Source: Gemmatimonadales bacterium | GTDB taxonomy: Bacteria > Gemmatimonadota > Gemmatimonadetes > Gemmatimonadales > GWC2-71-9 | Assembly (NCBI GenBank): GCA_013813675.1 | Contig: JACCRH010000250.1 | Span: forward strand, 1 to 7,489 | Reading direction: 5' to 3' | Length of the DNA: 7,489 nucleotides | Part shown: positions 1 through 6,247 of the stretch, piece by piece | Numbering within the stretch: position 1 is the first letter of the stretch | How the letters are laid out: the number at the start of each line of letters is the position of its first letter | Notes under the pieces: model-generated | Told to the model about the DNA's origin: nothing | Seen by the model: only the letters and a program-made list of their open reading frames with translations | Databases searched by the model: none | Translations under genes and position numbers: made by a program

Positions 1-141
1 GGCGATGCGGTGCGCGGCGGGGGACGGGCCACCGCCGGTGCCGGGACATCCGCCGCACAACCAGGCGGCGGCGACCAGGAGAGTGGGGCGCACCGGCCGC
101 TGGAGCCGAACCGCGATCTGTGCTCGAGGCGATGGAAGCAT
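1..141 (-). CDS. Predicted lipoprotein, N-terminal fragment running off the left edge
   Basis: The minus strand is open from an ATG at 141-139 to the window edge, giving 47 residues. A perfect AGGAG (151-147) lies 5 nt upstream and fixes the start. The product begins with an Arg-rich n-region (residues 6-18), then a hydrophobic stretch (LLVAAAWLCGGC, residues 21-32) that ends in a lipobox-like Cys at 29 or 32, then a Gly/Pro/Ser-rich linker. This is the layout of a signal-peptidase-II lipoprotein, so the mature protein is probably membrane-anchored outside the cytoplasm. Only the leader is visible and the function cannot be assigned. It lies 114 bp downstream of the Ig/TIM-barrel lipoprotein gene on the same strand, so co-transcription is possible. 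The start and leader are well supported; the identity is unknown. Confidence 0.66.
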   Translation of the reverse strand, partial: MLPSPRAQIAVRLQRPVRPTLLVAAAWLCGGCPGTGGGPSPAAHRIA

Positions 142-146
142 CACCA

Positions 147-151
147 CTCCT
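147..151 (-). promoter_or_regulatory. Ribosome binding site of the left-edge lipoprotein gene
   Basis: The minus strand reads AGGAG, then 5 nt, then ATG at 141. This Shine-Dalgarno match is the main support for calling a gene in this short open stretch. Confidence 0.6.
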
Positions 152-213
152 GAATGAGGGGGCCAAATGATGGGGGCGCGCCGAGCGGCTTGACAGGGGC
201 GACCGGCGGAAAG

Positions 214-229
214 ACCGAGAGTACTCGGC
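214..229 (-). terminator. Weak hairpin downstream of the Ig/TIM-barrel gene
   Basis: On the minus strand CCGAG-TACT-CTCGG (228-215) forms a 5-bp stem with a 4-nt loop, extendable by one G-T wobble. It is followed by TCTTT, about 27 nt past the stop codon at 256. The stem is short and the T-run is interrupted, so this is at best a weak intrinsic terminator. Nothing else is recognisable in the 142-255 gap. Confidence 0.22.
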
Positions 230-255
230 AGGAGGTCTGGAAAATTGGCCGAAGT

Positions 256-2340
256 CTACCTGCTCCCGCACGGCGTTCGAGGGAGGCCGGCGAGTGCGAT
301 AGCCACGTCGGAGATCGCCGCCTGGTTTTCCGGCTTGGCCATGAAGCTGGCGTCGTAGCGCCACGACACCAGCGCGCACCCCGCCGGACCCAGCAGTCTT
401 CCCCATTCCCGCAGTTGCGCCGGCGTCACCCGACAGTTCGGCGAATGGGTCCCTACCCCTCCCGTGCCGGGACAGTCCCACGCGCCATTCTTGTCCTGCT
501 GACCGCCGTCGAGCAGGTTCACGCTGAAGATGACCCTCATCCCGTCTCGCGCCGCCAACGCGAGGCCGGCGTCCCGCCATGCGGCGACATTGCCCTTGCG
601 CAAGGCGTACTGTGGCATGAAGAAGTCGCACACCTGGTAGGAGTTGCCAGGCTCGAAGGCCGAGTGGTCGTGACCCACTCCCACGGGGAGCGTGGGAAAG
701 ATGCCTTTGACGTAGCTGCAGAGCCCGTCGACCCGCAGCTTGGTCATGGTCCCGGGCGGACCCCAGTCTTTAACCGTGGTGCCGGACTGCTGCGGCTCGT
801 CCATCACCGAGTTGCCGATGATGGTGCCGTCGGCGACCCCTTGGGCGACGGCGTCGCGCATGGCCGGCGTGTCGAATGCGTTCATCGCGGCCTCCCACTT
901 GGCCTGGTCGAACACACCGTTCGTCTTGTACCGGTCGTGGGAGGCGCCGGTCATCACCAGCACGAGATGGACCCCCCGGGTCCGGGCCGCCTGAATGTGG
1001 CCGGCCATCTCGCTCGCCGGGAAGTACTCGCGACTGGCTGTAAACGCGGCTGCTCCGGTGGTTCGCGTCGCCGTCGCCGTCGCCCAGAGATCGTTGATCC
1101 CGAACGGAACACCCTGGCCGGGCGTGTCCACCAGCAGTACCACGTCGGTGGTATCCGCTACTCCCTCCGCCGTCGCCGTCACCGAGCATGAGCCGGTTGT
1201 ACCCCGGGGGGCGTCGAAGACGCCCGCGCCGGTCACCGTACCGCAGGACGCCGCGTAAGTCACCGGAACAGCTACGCTGGCACCGAGTGTATTCCACACC
1301 GAGGCCACGAACCGGGTCGTCTCGCCCGGCCGGCTCGCGGCGATGTCGGGCAGGAGCTCGACCCGGGCGACCGGCGCGTCACTGATGACCACCTCGGCAG
1401 TATCCGCGATCCCCGCGGGGCTCGTGGCGACGACACGGTAGGTGCCCGCCACGCCTCCGGCGGTGTACCGGCCACCGGTGGCGATGGTGCCTCCGGTGGC
1501 GGCATAGGTCACCGTCACCGAGGTGCTGTCGCCTGCGCCGGTGCGGCCGTAGGCCTCGAACTGCACGGTCCCGCCGGCGAGGACCGAGGCCGTCCCCGGC
1601 ACCAGGATCACTTCCCCCACCGGCTCCGGCGGGGCCCCGATGGTCACCACCGACGTGTCCGCGGCGCCGAATGCCGAGGTGGCAATGACCTGGTAGATCC
1701 CAGGCGCGTTGCCGGCGGCCAGCGCACCCCCGGGTGAGATCGCGCCGCCAGTGGCGGCCCAGGTCACGTTCACGGCAGCCGTCTCGCCCGCCCTCGTCAG
1801 TCCCGTGGCGAGGAACTGCACGGTCTCGCCGCCGGTGATCGTCACCTCGGCGGGAGTGACCACGACCCTCGCACCGGTCACGGCGCGCGCCACGACCTTG
1901 GAGAATCTGGACTTCGCGTCCACCGTGGCCTTGACCGACGTGTTGCCGACGCGGAGGGCCTTGAAGGTCATGGCCGGGAGGGGCGAGCCGACCATGGAGA
2001 CCACGCTGGTGTTGCTCACCTTCCAGGCGACGCTGCGGTCGAGAGCCTGGCCGGCCTTGTTCTTGGGGGTGGCGACGACCTGGAACTGGTCTCCGGCGAA
2101 GACCATCTGAGAGTCGGGGATGACCGTGACGGTGGCCACCACATTGTCCGTCACCGCCGCGCCCTCGCCGGTGGCCATCGACACTGCGGTCGGTGTCGTG
2201 GTCTCGCCTTGACATGCCAATACGAGACCCAGCGCCAGGAGACGGGTCGTGCCCCACCCTGATGAACGCGTGCCGCCGGTTGCCGGTACGGAGAATTTGG
2301 CGCGCACGCGTAGGAGCTCCCGCGAGAGGAATGGGGGCAT
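256..2340 (-). CDS. Ig-like repeat lipoprotein with C-terminal TIM-barrel (glycoside-hydrolase-like) domain
   Basis: The product has 694 residues from ATG 2340. A signal peptide ends in LGLVLAC (Cys43), a lipobox, so a lipid-anchored exported protein is predicted. Four bacterial Ig-like (BIG-type) domains follow at about 67-155, 157-235, 243-320 and 326-403, each with V-x-P, G-G-E/T-V-Q-F and A-T-G-G/A-A-S-C-G signatures. The C-terminal part (about 410-690) has the strand pattern of a TIM barrel: FGIND, HLVLVMTG, IIGNSVMDEP, PVGVGHD, DFFMPQYA, RVIFSVNLLDGG, ALVSWRYD. Glu515 in N-S-V-M-D-E-P sits where clan GH-A enzymes keep the acid/base. No Glu follows the probable seventh strand, only Asp611, so a standard retaining mechanism is not assured. 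The start is uncertain: ATG 2340 lacks a Shine-Dalgarno, whereas GTG 2307 has GGAG 9 nt upstream and gives a more normal 31-residue leader. The gene is divergent from the oxidase gene. Lipoprotein and Ig calls are firm; enzyme activity and substrate are inference. Confidence 0.8.
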   Translation of the reverse strand: MPPFLSRELLRVRAKFSVPATGGTRSSGWGTTRLLALGLVLACQGETTTPTAVSMATGEGAAVTDNVVATVTVIPDSQMVFAGDQFQVVATPKNKAGQALDRSVAWKVSNTSVVSMVGSPLPAMTFKALRVGNTSVKATVDAKSRFSKVVARAVTGARVVVTPAEVTITGGETVQFLATGLTRAGETAAVNVTWAATGGAISPGGALAAGNAPGIYQVIATSAFGAADTSVVTIGAPPEPVGEVILVPGTASVLAGGTVQFEAYGRTGAGDSTSVTVTYAATGGTIATGGRYTAGGVAGTYRVVATSPAGIADTAEVVISDAPVARVELLPDIAASRPGETTRFVASVWNTLGASVAVPVTYAASCGTVTGAGVFDAPRGTTGSCSVTATAEGVADTTDVVLLVDTPGQGVPFGINDLWATATATRTTGAAAFTASREYFPASEMAGHIQAARTRGVHLVLVMTGASHDRYKTNGVFDQAKWEAAMNAFDTPAMRDAVAQGVADGTIIGNSVMDEPQQSGTTVKDWGPPGTMTKLRVDGLCSYVKGIFPTLPVGVGHDHSAFEPGNSYQVCDFFMPQYALRKGNVAAWRDAGLALAARDGMRVIFSVNLLDGGQQDKNGAWDCPGTGGVGTHSPNCRVTPAQLREWGRLLGPAGCALVSWRYDASFMAKPENQAAISDVAIALAGLPRTPCGSR
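2317..2320 (-). promoter_or_regulatory. Shine-Dalgarno favouring the alternative GTG start at 2307
   Basis: The minus strand reads GGAG, 9 nt, GTG (2307-2305). Starting there shortens the leader by 11 residues and keeps Arg and Lys just before the hydrophobic core. The upstream ATG at 2340 has no purine-rich site within about 15 nt. Both starts keep the lipobox. Confidence 0.4.
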
Positions 2341-2489
2341 CGTATCACAGCGGCTGATGCGGAGCGGGGGAGGAATCCTCGAATGAGCCGAGTGCCGGAA
2401 AGATGTGGGATGGCACCGAGGCGCGAAAGGGGGAACCTGGCCGAGCCAACGCCATTTCTGGCGATGTGGCAGGGGCGCATGCTCCCGAC

Positions 2490-2507
2490 TGTGGAACATC
2501 CGCCACA
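2490..2507 (+). promoter_or_regulatory. Inverted repeat TGTGG-N8-CCACA (copy A)
   Basis: An 18-bp dyad with 5-bp arms. The counterpart at 6772-6789 is TGTAG-N8-CTACA, so the third arm position changed G to A and its partner changed C to T, which keeps the pairing. It could be a dimeric operator or an RNA hairpin. One compensatory pair is suggestive, not proof. Confidence 0.4.
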
Positions 2508-2604
2508 AGATGTCATCCCGGTCGACTGCTTCCCCGCATGGTGCGCTCGCTCCACGACTTGACTTCGGGCGTTGGAGTGCAGCCCCTGGCATGCCTCTCG
2601 CACG
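2491..2604 (+). repeat. Conserved upstream block, copy A
   Basis: This 114-bp block aligns without gaps to 6773-6886 at about two-thirds identity (my manual count is about 74 of 114). The 9-mer CACGACTTG starts 62 bp in and the 17-bp perfect match GGCATGCCTCTCGCACG starts 97 bp in, in both copies. Mismatches show no three-base periodicity, so the block looks regulatory or non-coding. It lies 88 bp upstream of the oxidase start codon. Confidence 0.7.
2554..2570 (+). promoter_or_regulatory. Candidate promoter element ACGACTTGACT
   Basis: It contains TTGACT (2559-2564), a good match to a -35 hexamer. The same ACGACTTG core, followed by A/C-CT and then SGGC, lies upstream of the protease gene (4946) and of the truncated leader gene (6836). 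No convincing -10 box is visible at 16-18 bp, so it could instead be a regulator site. Confidence 0.35.
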
Positions 2605-2650
2605 GCAGGACCTGAACTGCACAGGTCGGTCTCGACCTGGCTATCCGGTG
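2601..2650 (+). promoter_or_regulatory. Overlapping hairpins in the oxidase 5' leader
   Basis: Three segments can pair in mutually exclusive ways: GACCTG (2609-2614) with CAGGTC (2622-2627, 7-nt loop), or CAGGTCG (2622-2628) with CGACCTG (2633-2639, 4-nt loop, 7-bp perfect stem). An outer CACGG (2601-2605) can pair with CCgGTG (2645-2650) around a one-base bulge. This resembles a switchable leader, but no transcription start is known and the evidence is manual pairing only. Confidence 0.3.
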
Positions 2651-2678
2651 ACTCCCTTTCCCACTCCGGAACTCGCTC

Positions 2679-2683
2679 GGGAG
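2679..2683 (+). promoter_or_regulatory. Ribosome binding site of the copper-radical oxidase gene
   Basis: GGGAG lies 8 nt before ATG 2692. It selects this start over upstream in-frame alternatives and places the lysis-type signal peptide right at the N-terminus. Confidence 0.65.
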
Positions 2684-2691
2684 ATGTGTCC

Positions 2692-4758
2692 ATGCGCCGG
2701 CCTCTGCGCAACGCCATCGGCCTTTCCACTCTCCTGTTCCTCGGCGTAGGACTTCTGGTCCAGGCTTGCCAGGAAGACGGTCTCGTGCCCACCGGGCCTG
2801 ATCTGGCCGCGGCGGGGGCGAGCCGGACCCTGAAGGTGTCCGGCGGAGGCACCGGCGGCGGCGCGGTCACGGCGCCTGGCGTGGGAGGGGCTGGAGCCCT
2901 GGGGTGTAACATCGCTGCGGGCACCTACGACCCCATCGAGTGCACCAAGACCTATGCGCGAAACACGGTGGTGCAACTGACGGCGGTGCCCACGCCGGGG
3001 AGTGCATTCAAGGAATGGCGAGGGGCTTGCACCGGTACTACGGCCTCCTGCAGCGTGCGGATGGACGTGAACCGGCAAGTCCGGGCGGTATTCAAGGGGA
3101 GGGCAACCCCATCCTTCCAGCTCAACGTCAGCGGCGGCGGAAACGGGGCTGGCACGGTGACCAGCCAAGCTGCCCTCACCCCGAACATCGAGTGTACCAT
3201 AAGCGGCGGCAGTCCGGTGAGCGGCAGTTGCAGCCGTGGTTACACCAGCGGGACCAGCGTCATCCTGACGGCTGCCGCCAATAGCGGCCACACCTTCAAC
3301 GGCTGGGGCGGGGACTGCACCGGTACCGGCACCTGCAACCTGAGCCTGACGGCAAACCGGGCCGTCACCGCCAATTTCAGCGGTCCCGCTGGTCCGGAGG
3401 CCATCTTCGGCAGGTGGGAATCGTCCCGGTCGACTCCGGTCATCGGGCTGCACTTGAGTCTGCTCCCCACCGGCAATGCCGTGATGTGGGGCCACGGTGG
3501 CGAACCGCAACTGTGGAATCCGGTGAGCGGCAGCTTTACCCAGGTCCCCGATCAAACCTGTACTGATCCCTCCGCCTGCGAGCTCTTCTGTTCGGGGCAT
3601 ACGTTCCTCGCCGACGGACGTCTGCTGACGGCGGGCGGGCACAATGAGGCGCTGGGCAACAATTACGGGCTCACCCAGGCGAGCACGTTCGATGGCGGCA
3701 TCTGGCAGGCGACCGGCTCGATGACCTATCCGCGGTGGTATCCGACTCTCGTCACGCTCGAGAACGGTGACGTCGTGGCGCTGTCGGGCAACCGGGCGCC
3801 GGGCCAGAACGCTTCGATTCCCGAGCGGTGGAACGGGAGTTCCTGGACCGCTCTCTCGGGCGCCGACCTGGAACTCCGTCTCTATCCCGCGGCGTTCGTG
3901 GAGCCGAAAAATGGCGACGTGTTCGTGGCCGGCGAGGAAACGGTCATGATGCTCGATCCCGATGGTGACGGCTCCTGGTCGCCGGGCCCACCCCGACTCA
4001 CCACCACCCGGAACTACGGGTCGGCGGTCATGCTGGACAGCAAGCTGCTGTACGCCGGCGGGGGTGGCCGCATCTGCCCCACTACCCCGGAGCGGAGTGC
4101 CGAAATCATCGACCTCGCCGACCCTTCACCGGCGTGGGCCCCCACCGGCTCCATGTCGGTTGCCCGCCGGCAGACCAACCTCACGATCCTGGCCGACGGG
4201 AAGGCGCTGATGACTGGTGGGACTAGTGCCTGCGGGTTCACCAGCGAAGCGGGTGCCGTCTTCTCGGCGGAAATGTGGGACCCGGCCACCGGGCAGTGGA
4301 GCACGCTCGCCAGCGCCGGGGTGGTGCGGGTATACCACTCGACAACGGCGCTGCTCCCCGACGGACGGGTGCTCGCCACCGGCGGCGGCGATGGTGCCGG
4401 GGCAACCCAGCAGCGCACCTACGAGATCTTTTCGCCGCCCTATCTCTTCAAGGGCCCGCGGCCGACGTACGATCTCGCCACCACCAGCATGCGCTACGGC
4501 CAGCCGTTCACCGTCGCGACCCCGAACGCGGCCGCGATCAGCAAAGTCACCCTTATCCGACTCGCCTCGTCCACCCACGCCTTCGACATGAGCCAGCGGC
4601 TCAACACCCTGGCGTTTACTGCAGCGGCCGATGGGCAGAGCCTGACCCTCACTCCCCCCGCGGCCGGCCGGATCGCACCGCCGGGGCCCTACCTGCTGTT
4701 CATTCTGAACGAACAGGGTGTGCCCTCGGTGGCGCAGACGGTGCTGTTGTCGCAGTAG
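2692..4758 (+). CDS. Galactose oxidase/glyoxal oxidase-like copper-radical oxidase, lipoprotein with InlB-type repeats
   Basis: The 688-residue product has a signal peptide ending in GLLVQAC (Cys26, lipobox). Residues 47-134 and 142-229 are two copies of a divergent InlB B-repeat-like module, each with four Cys (72/84/113/120 and 168/180/209/215), probably two disulfides per copy. A Kelch-type propeller follows (about 235-585), then the C-terminal E-set domain (about 588-688, DUF1929-like). Alignment by eye to galactose oxidase places every active-site residue: Cys300 in F-C-S-G-H and Tyr350 in R-W-Y-P-T (the thioether-linked pair), Tyr548-His549 in V-R-V-Y-H-S, and His629 in S-S-T-H-A. The R-W-Y-P context is closer to glyoxal oxidases than to fungal galactose oxidase. 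Expected chemistry is two-electron oxidation of an alcohol or aldehyde with O2 reduced to H2O2, at the cell surface or periplasm. The substrate is unknown. The family call is firm. Confidence 0.9.
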   Translation: MRRPLRNAIGLSTLLFLGVGLLVQACQEDGLVPTGPDLAAAGASRTLKVSGGGTGGGAVTAPGVGGAGALGCNIAAGTYDPIECTKTYARNTVVQLTAVPTPGSAFKEWRGACTGTTASCSVRMDVNRQVRAVFKGRATPSFQLNVSGGGNGAGTVTSQAALTPNIECTISGGSPVSGSCSRGYTSGTSVILTAAANSGHTFNGWGGDCTGTGTCNLSLTANRAVTANFSGPAGPEAIFGRWESSRSTPVIGLHLSLLPTGNAVMWGHGGEPQLWNPVSGSFTQVPDQTCTDPSACELFCSGHTFLADGRLLTAGGHNEALGNNYGLTQASTFDGGIWQATGSMTYPRWYPTLVTLENGDVVALSGNRAPGQNASIPERWNGSSWTALSGADLELRLYPAAFVEPKNGDVFVAGEETVMMLDPDGDGSWSPGPPRLTTTRNYGSAVMLDSKLLYAGGGGRICPTTPERSAEIIDLADPSPAWAPTGSMSVARRQTNLTILADGKALMTGGTSACGFTSEAGAVFSAEMWDPATGQWSTLASAGVVRVYHSTTALLPDGRVLATGGGDGAGATQQRTYEIFSPPYLFKGPRPTYDLATTSMRYGQPFTVATPNAAAISKVTLIRLASSTHAFDMSQRLNTLAFTAAADGQSLTLTPPAAGRIAPPGPYLLFILNEQGVPSVAQTVLLSQ

Positions 4759-4780
4759 AGAAGTCGGGCTGGCCTGGCTG

Positions 4781-4847
4781 TGTCATCCTGAGCGAAGCGA
4801 AGGAGCCGATGCGGTGCTCTGGCTCCTTCGCTTTGCACAGGATGACA
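4781..4847. repeat. REP-like palindromic element
   Basis: Left arm 4781-4807 (starts TGTCATCCTGAGCGAAGCGA) and right arm 4821-4847 are inverted repeats, matching at 25 of 27 positions around a 13-nt loop. This GTCATCCTGAGCGAAGCGAAGGA family is widespread between genes of soil bacteria and is known for producing false H-P-E-R-S-E-G and R-F-A-Q-D-D peptides in annotations. It starts 22 nt after the oxidase stop codon and could end transcription or protect mRNA there. The family identification is from memory of the sequence. Confidence 0.8.
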
Positions 4848-4890
4848 CTGGTTTTGCTCAGGATGACACTCGCTTCCCTCGCGATGACAA
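4820..4890. repeat. Degenerate 21-bp tandem copies of the REP right arm
   Basis: GATGACA recurs at 4841, 4862 and 4883, exactly 21 bp apart. The bases before each copy are related too (CTTTGCACAG, TTTTGCTCAG, TTCCCTCGC). The right half of the palindrome therefore seems to have been repeated in tandem and then decayed, while the left half is single. Confidence 0.6.
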
Positions 4891-4945
4891 ACGGTGCCTG
4901 GCCTGGCGTTGCCCGGACCCTGACGCGACATTGTACCGCCTGCCG

Positions 4946-4962
4946 ACGACTTGCCTTCCGGC
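4946..4962 (+). promoter_or_regulatory. Candidate promoter element ACGACTTGCCT upstream of the protease
   Basis: It shares ACGACTTG, CT and GGC with the elements at 2554 and 6836. TTGCCT (4951-4956) could act as a -35; 17 bp downstream is TAGTCG (4974-4979), a poor -10. It lies 60 bp before the protease start. Confidence 0.3.
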
Positions 4963-4996
4963 CACTCGTGCGGTAGTCGCCCAAACTCCGTTGTCC

Positions 4997-5000
4997 GAGG
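4997..5000 (+). promoter_or_regulatory. Ribosome binding site of the serine protease gene
   Basis: GAGG lies 5 nt before ATG 5006. It supports this start over an in-frame GTG at 4718, which would translate the REP element. Confidence 0.55.
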
Positions 5001-5005
5001 TCCTC

Positions 5006-6247
5006 ATGCGCCAGCGCACGCTTTCCCTGGTCGGCCTGGTTGCCGGAACGGTGCTTCTCGCAAGCGCCTGTTCCGACACCACCCGGCCAACTTTGCCTGC
5101 CGATTCCCCCGCCGAGGCGGGGCCTATCGGCGCCGTTCAGCAGCCTGGCGATCCGGTCGCGCTCGCTCGCCAGGTCCCTGGATTCGGCGGGTTCTTCTTC
5201 GACGAGCAGGGAGTACCCACGATCTACCTGAAGGATGTCGGCCAGCGCGGAGCCGTTGAAACCGCCCTGCAGCCGTTCCTGAGTGCTCAAGGTCTGAAGG
5301 GGTCGGCCCTTCAGGTGCGGAGAGCGGATTACGACTGGGTGTCGCTGGAGCGCTGGCAGGAGCAGGCGAGCACGCAGGTGCTCTCCATGCGGGGCACCGT
5401 GTACGTGGATGCCGACGAGGCCAGAAACCGGGTGAAGGTCGGCGTGGAGCGCGGCACGTCCGACGCGCAGGTGAGGGCTGCCCTGGCCCGGGTCGGGGTC
5501 CCTGTGTCCGCCGCCCTGGTCGAGGAGGTCGAGCCGGTCAGGTTTGCCGCCACGCTGCAGAGCCAGGTCCGCCCGGTGCCGGGCGGGGTCCAGATCAACT
5601 TTCCTGGATTTCTCTGCACCCTGGGATTCAACGCGAGGAAGGGGGGTCAACGCTCCTTCATCACCAACTCGCACTGCACCACCACGCAGGGTGGGAACGA
5701 GGGAACCCCCTACTGGCAGCCCAGCCAGAATGTGGCGCCCGCCCAGATCGCCACCGAAGTGGACGATCCCAGGTATCGCCGGGGCGATGGCTGTCCGGCC
5801 GGGCGGCGCTGCCGCCGGAGCGACGCCGCACGTGCCGCCTACGCGAGCGGCACCGCGTCGACGTTGGGATCGATCGCGCGGACGACCGGAGCCAACAACG
5901 GATCGCTGACGATCGCCGGAAGCTTCTCCATCACCGGCGAGGGCGCGCCGGTAGTGGGACAGACCGCGAACAAGGTCGGCCGCACCACTGGCTGGACCCG
6001 AGGCGGCATCACCAACACCTGCGTCAACACCAATGTGTCAGGATCCAACATCACGCAGCTCTGCCAGACGTTCGTTTCGGCCGGCGTGGGGAGCGGCGAC
6101 AGCGGCTCCCCGGTCTTCCTCCGGCCGGGCTCCGGCAGCAACGTCACGCTGCTGGGGATTCTCTGGGGCGGCAGCGGCAGTGGCACGTTCGTGTTCAGCC
6201 CGATGGCCAACGTCGAGGCCGAGCTCGGAGCACTGACCACGTTTTGA
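5006..6247 (+). CDS. Trypsin-like (S1/PA-clan) serine protease, lipoprotein
   Basis: The 413-residue product has a signal peptide with lipobox LLASAC (Cys22), so it is probably exported and lipid-anchored. Residues about 50-195 form an N-terminal region of unknown fold, possibly a propeptide as in bacterial S1 proteases of the streptogrisin type. The catalytic domain starts near 195: His223 in T-N-S-H-C, candidate Asp273 in R-R-S-D-A-A, and Ser366 in G-S-G-D-S-G-S-P. Cys204/Cys224, Cys263/Cys269 and Cys339/Cys353 are likely disulfides. Start choice: ATG 5006 has GAGG 5 nt upstream and leads straight into the leader. The frame is open back to 4718, but that extension reads through the REP element and is spurious. 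The stop overlaps the TTG start of the BsuPI-domain gene, so the two are probably one transcriptional and translational unit. His and Ser are certain by motif; Asp is the best candidate by position. Confidence 0.9.
   Translation: MRQRTLSLVGLVAGTVLLASACSDTTRPTLPADSPAEAGPIGAVQQPGDPVALARQVPGFGGFFFDEQGVPTIYLKDVGQRGAVETALQPFLSAQGLKGSALQVRRADYDWVSLERWQEQASTQVLSMRGTVYVDADEARNRVKVGVERGTSDAQVRAALARVGVPVSAALVEEVEPVRFAATLQSQVRPVPGGVQINFPGFLCTLGFNARKGGQRSFITNSHCTTTQGGNEGTPYWQPSQNVAPAQIATEVDDPRYRRGDGCPAGRRCRRSDAARAAYASGTASTLGSIARTTGANNGSLTIAGSFSITGEGAPVVGQTANKVGRTTGWTRGGITNTCVNTNVSGSNITQLCQTFVSAGVGSGDSGSPVFLRPGSGSNVTLLGILWGGSGSGTFVFSPMANVEAELGALTTF

Larger units (their letters stand above)
2341..2691. other. 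Divergent intergenic region (351 bp)
   Basis: This gap separates the two divergent lipoprotein genes. From 2341 to about 2489 I see no gene and no recognisable site; the minus-strand promoter must lie here but cannot be pinpointed. From 2490 to 2691 the sequence matches the region before the truncated leader gene at 6985, and the sub-features are listed separately. Long reading frames crossing this gap on either strand have no protein-like character and only extend the real genes upstream of their true starts. Confidence 0.6.

Noticed and set aside
154..1191. Long plus-strand open frame (345 codons) antisense to the Ig/TIM-barrel gene
   Set aside because: It mirrors the coding strand of a clear domain protein, is Arg/Gly/His-rich, and shows no domain or signal. 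High GC content makes such shadows common.
2491..2604. Conserved block as a small protein gene on the minus strand (similar V-R-E-A-C and C-x-G-C-S-T strings in both copies)
   Set aside because: Differences between the two copies do not fall at every third base, so the peptide similarity is a by-product of DNA conservation.
2341..2622. In-frame upstream extension of the Ig/TIM-barrel gene to GTG 2622
   Set aside because: It would place about 94 residues of low-quality sequence before a lipobox signal peptide, which must be N-terminal, and it covers the conserved regulatory block.
2572..2691. Upstream extension of the oxidase frame to TTG 2572
   Set aside because: ATG 2692 has a good GGGAG site and begins the signal peptide directly; the extension translates the leader hairpins.
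4275..4976. 233-codon plus-strand frame over the oxidase 3' end
   Set aside because: Out of frame with the oxidase, whose conserved E-set domain occupies the same bases; its tail also reads the REP element.
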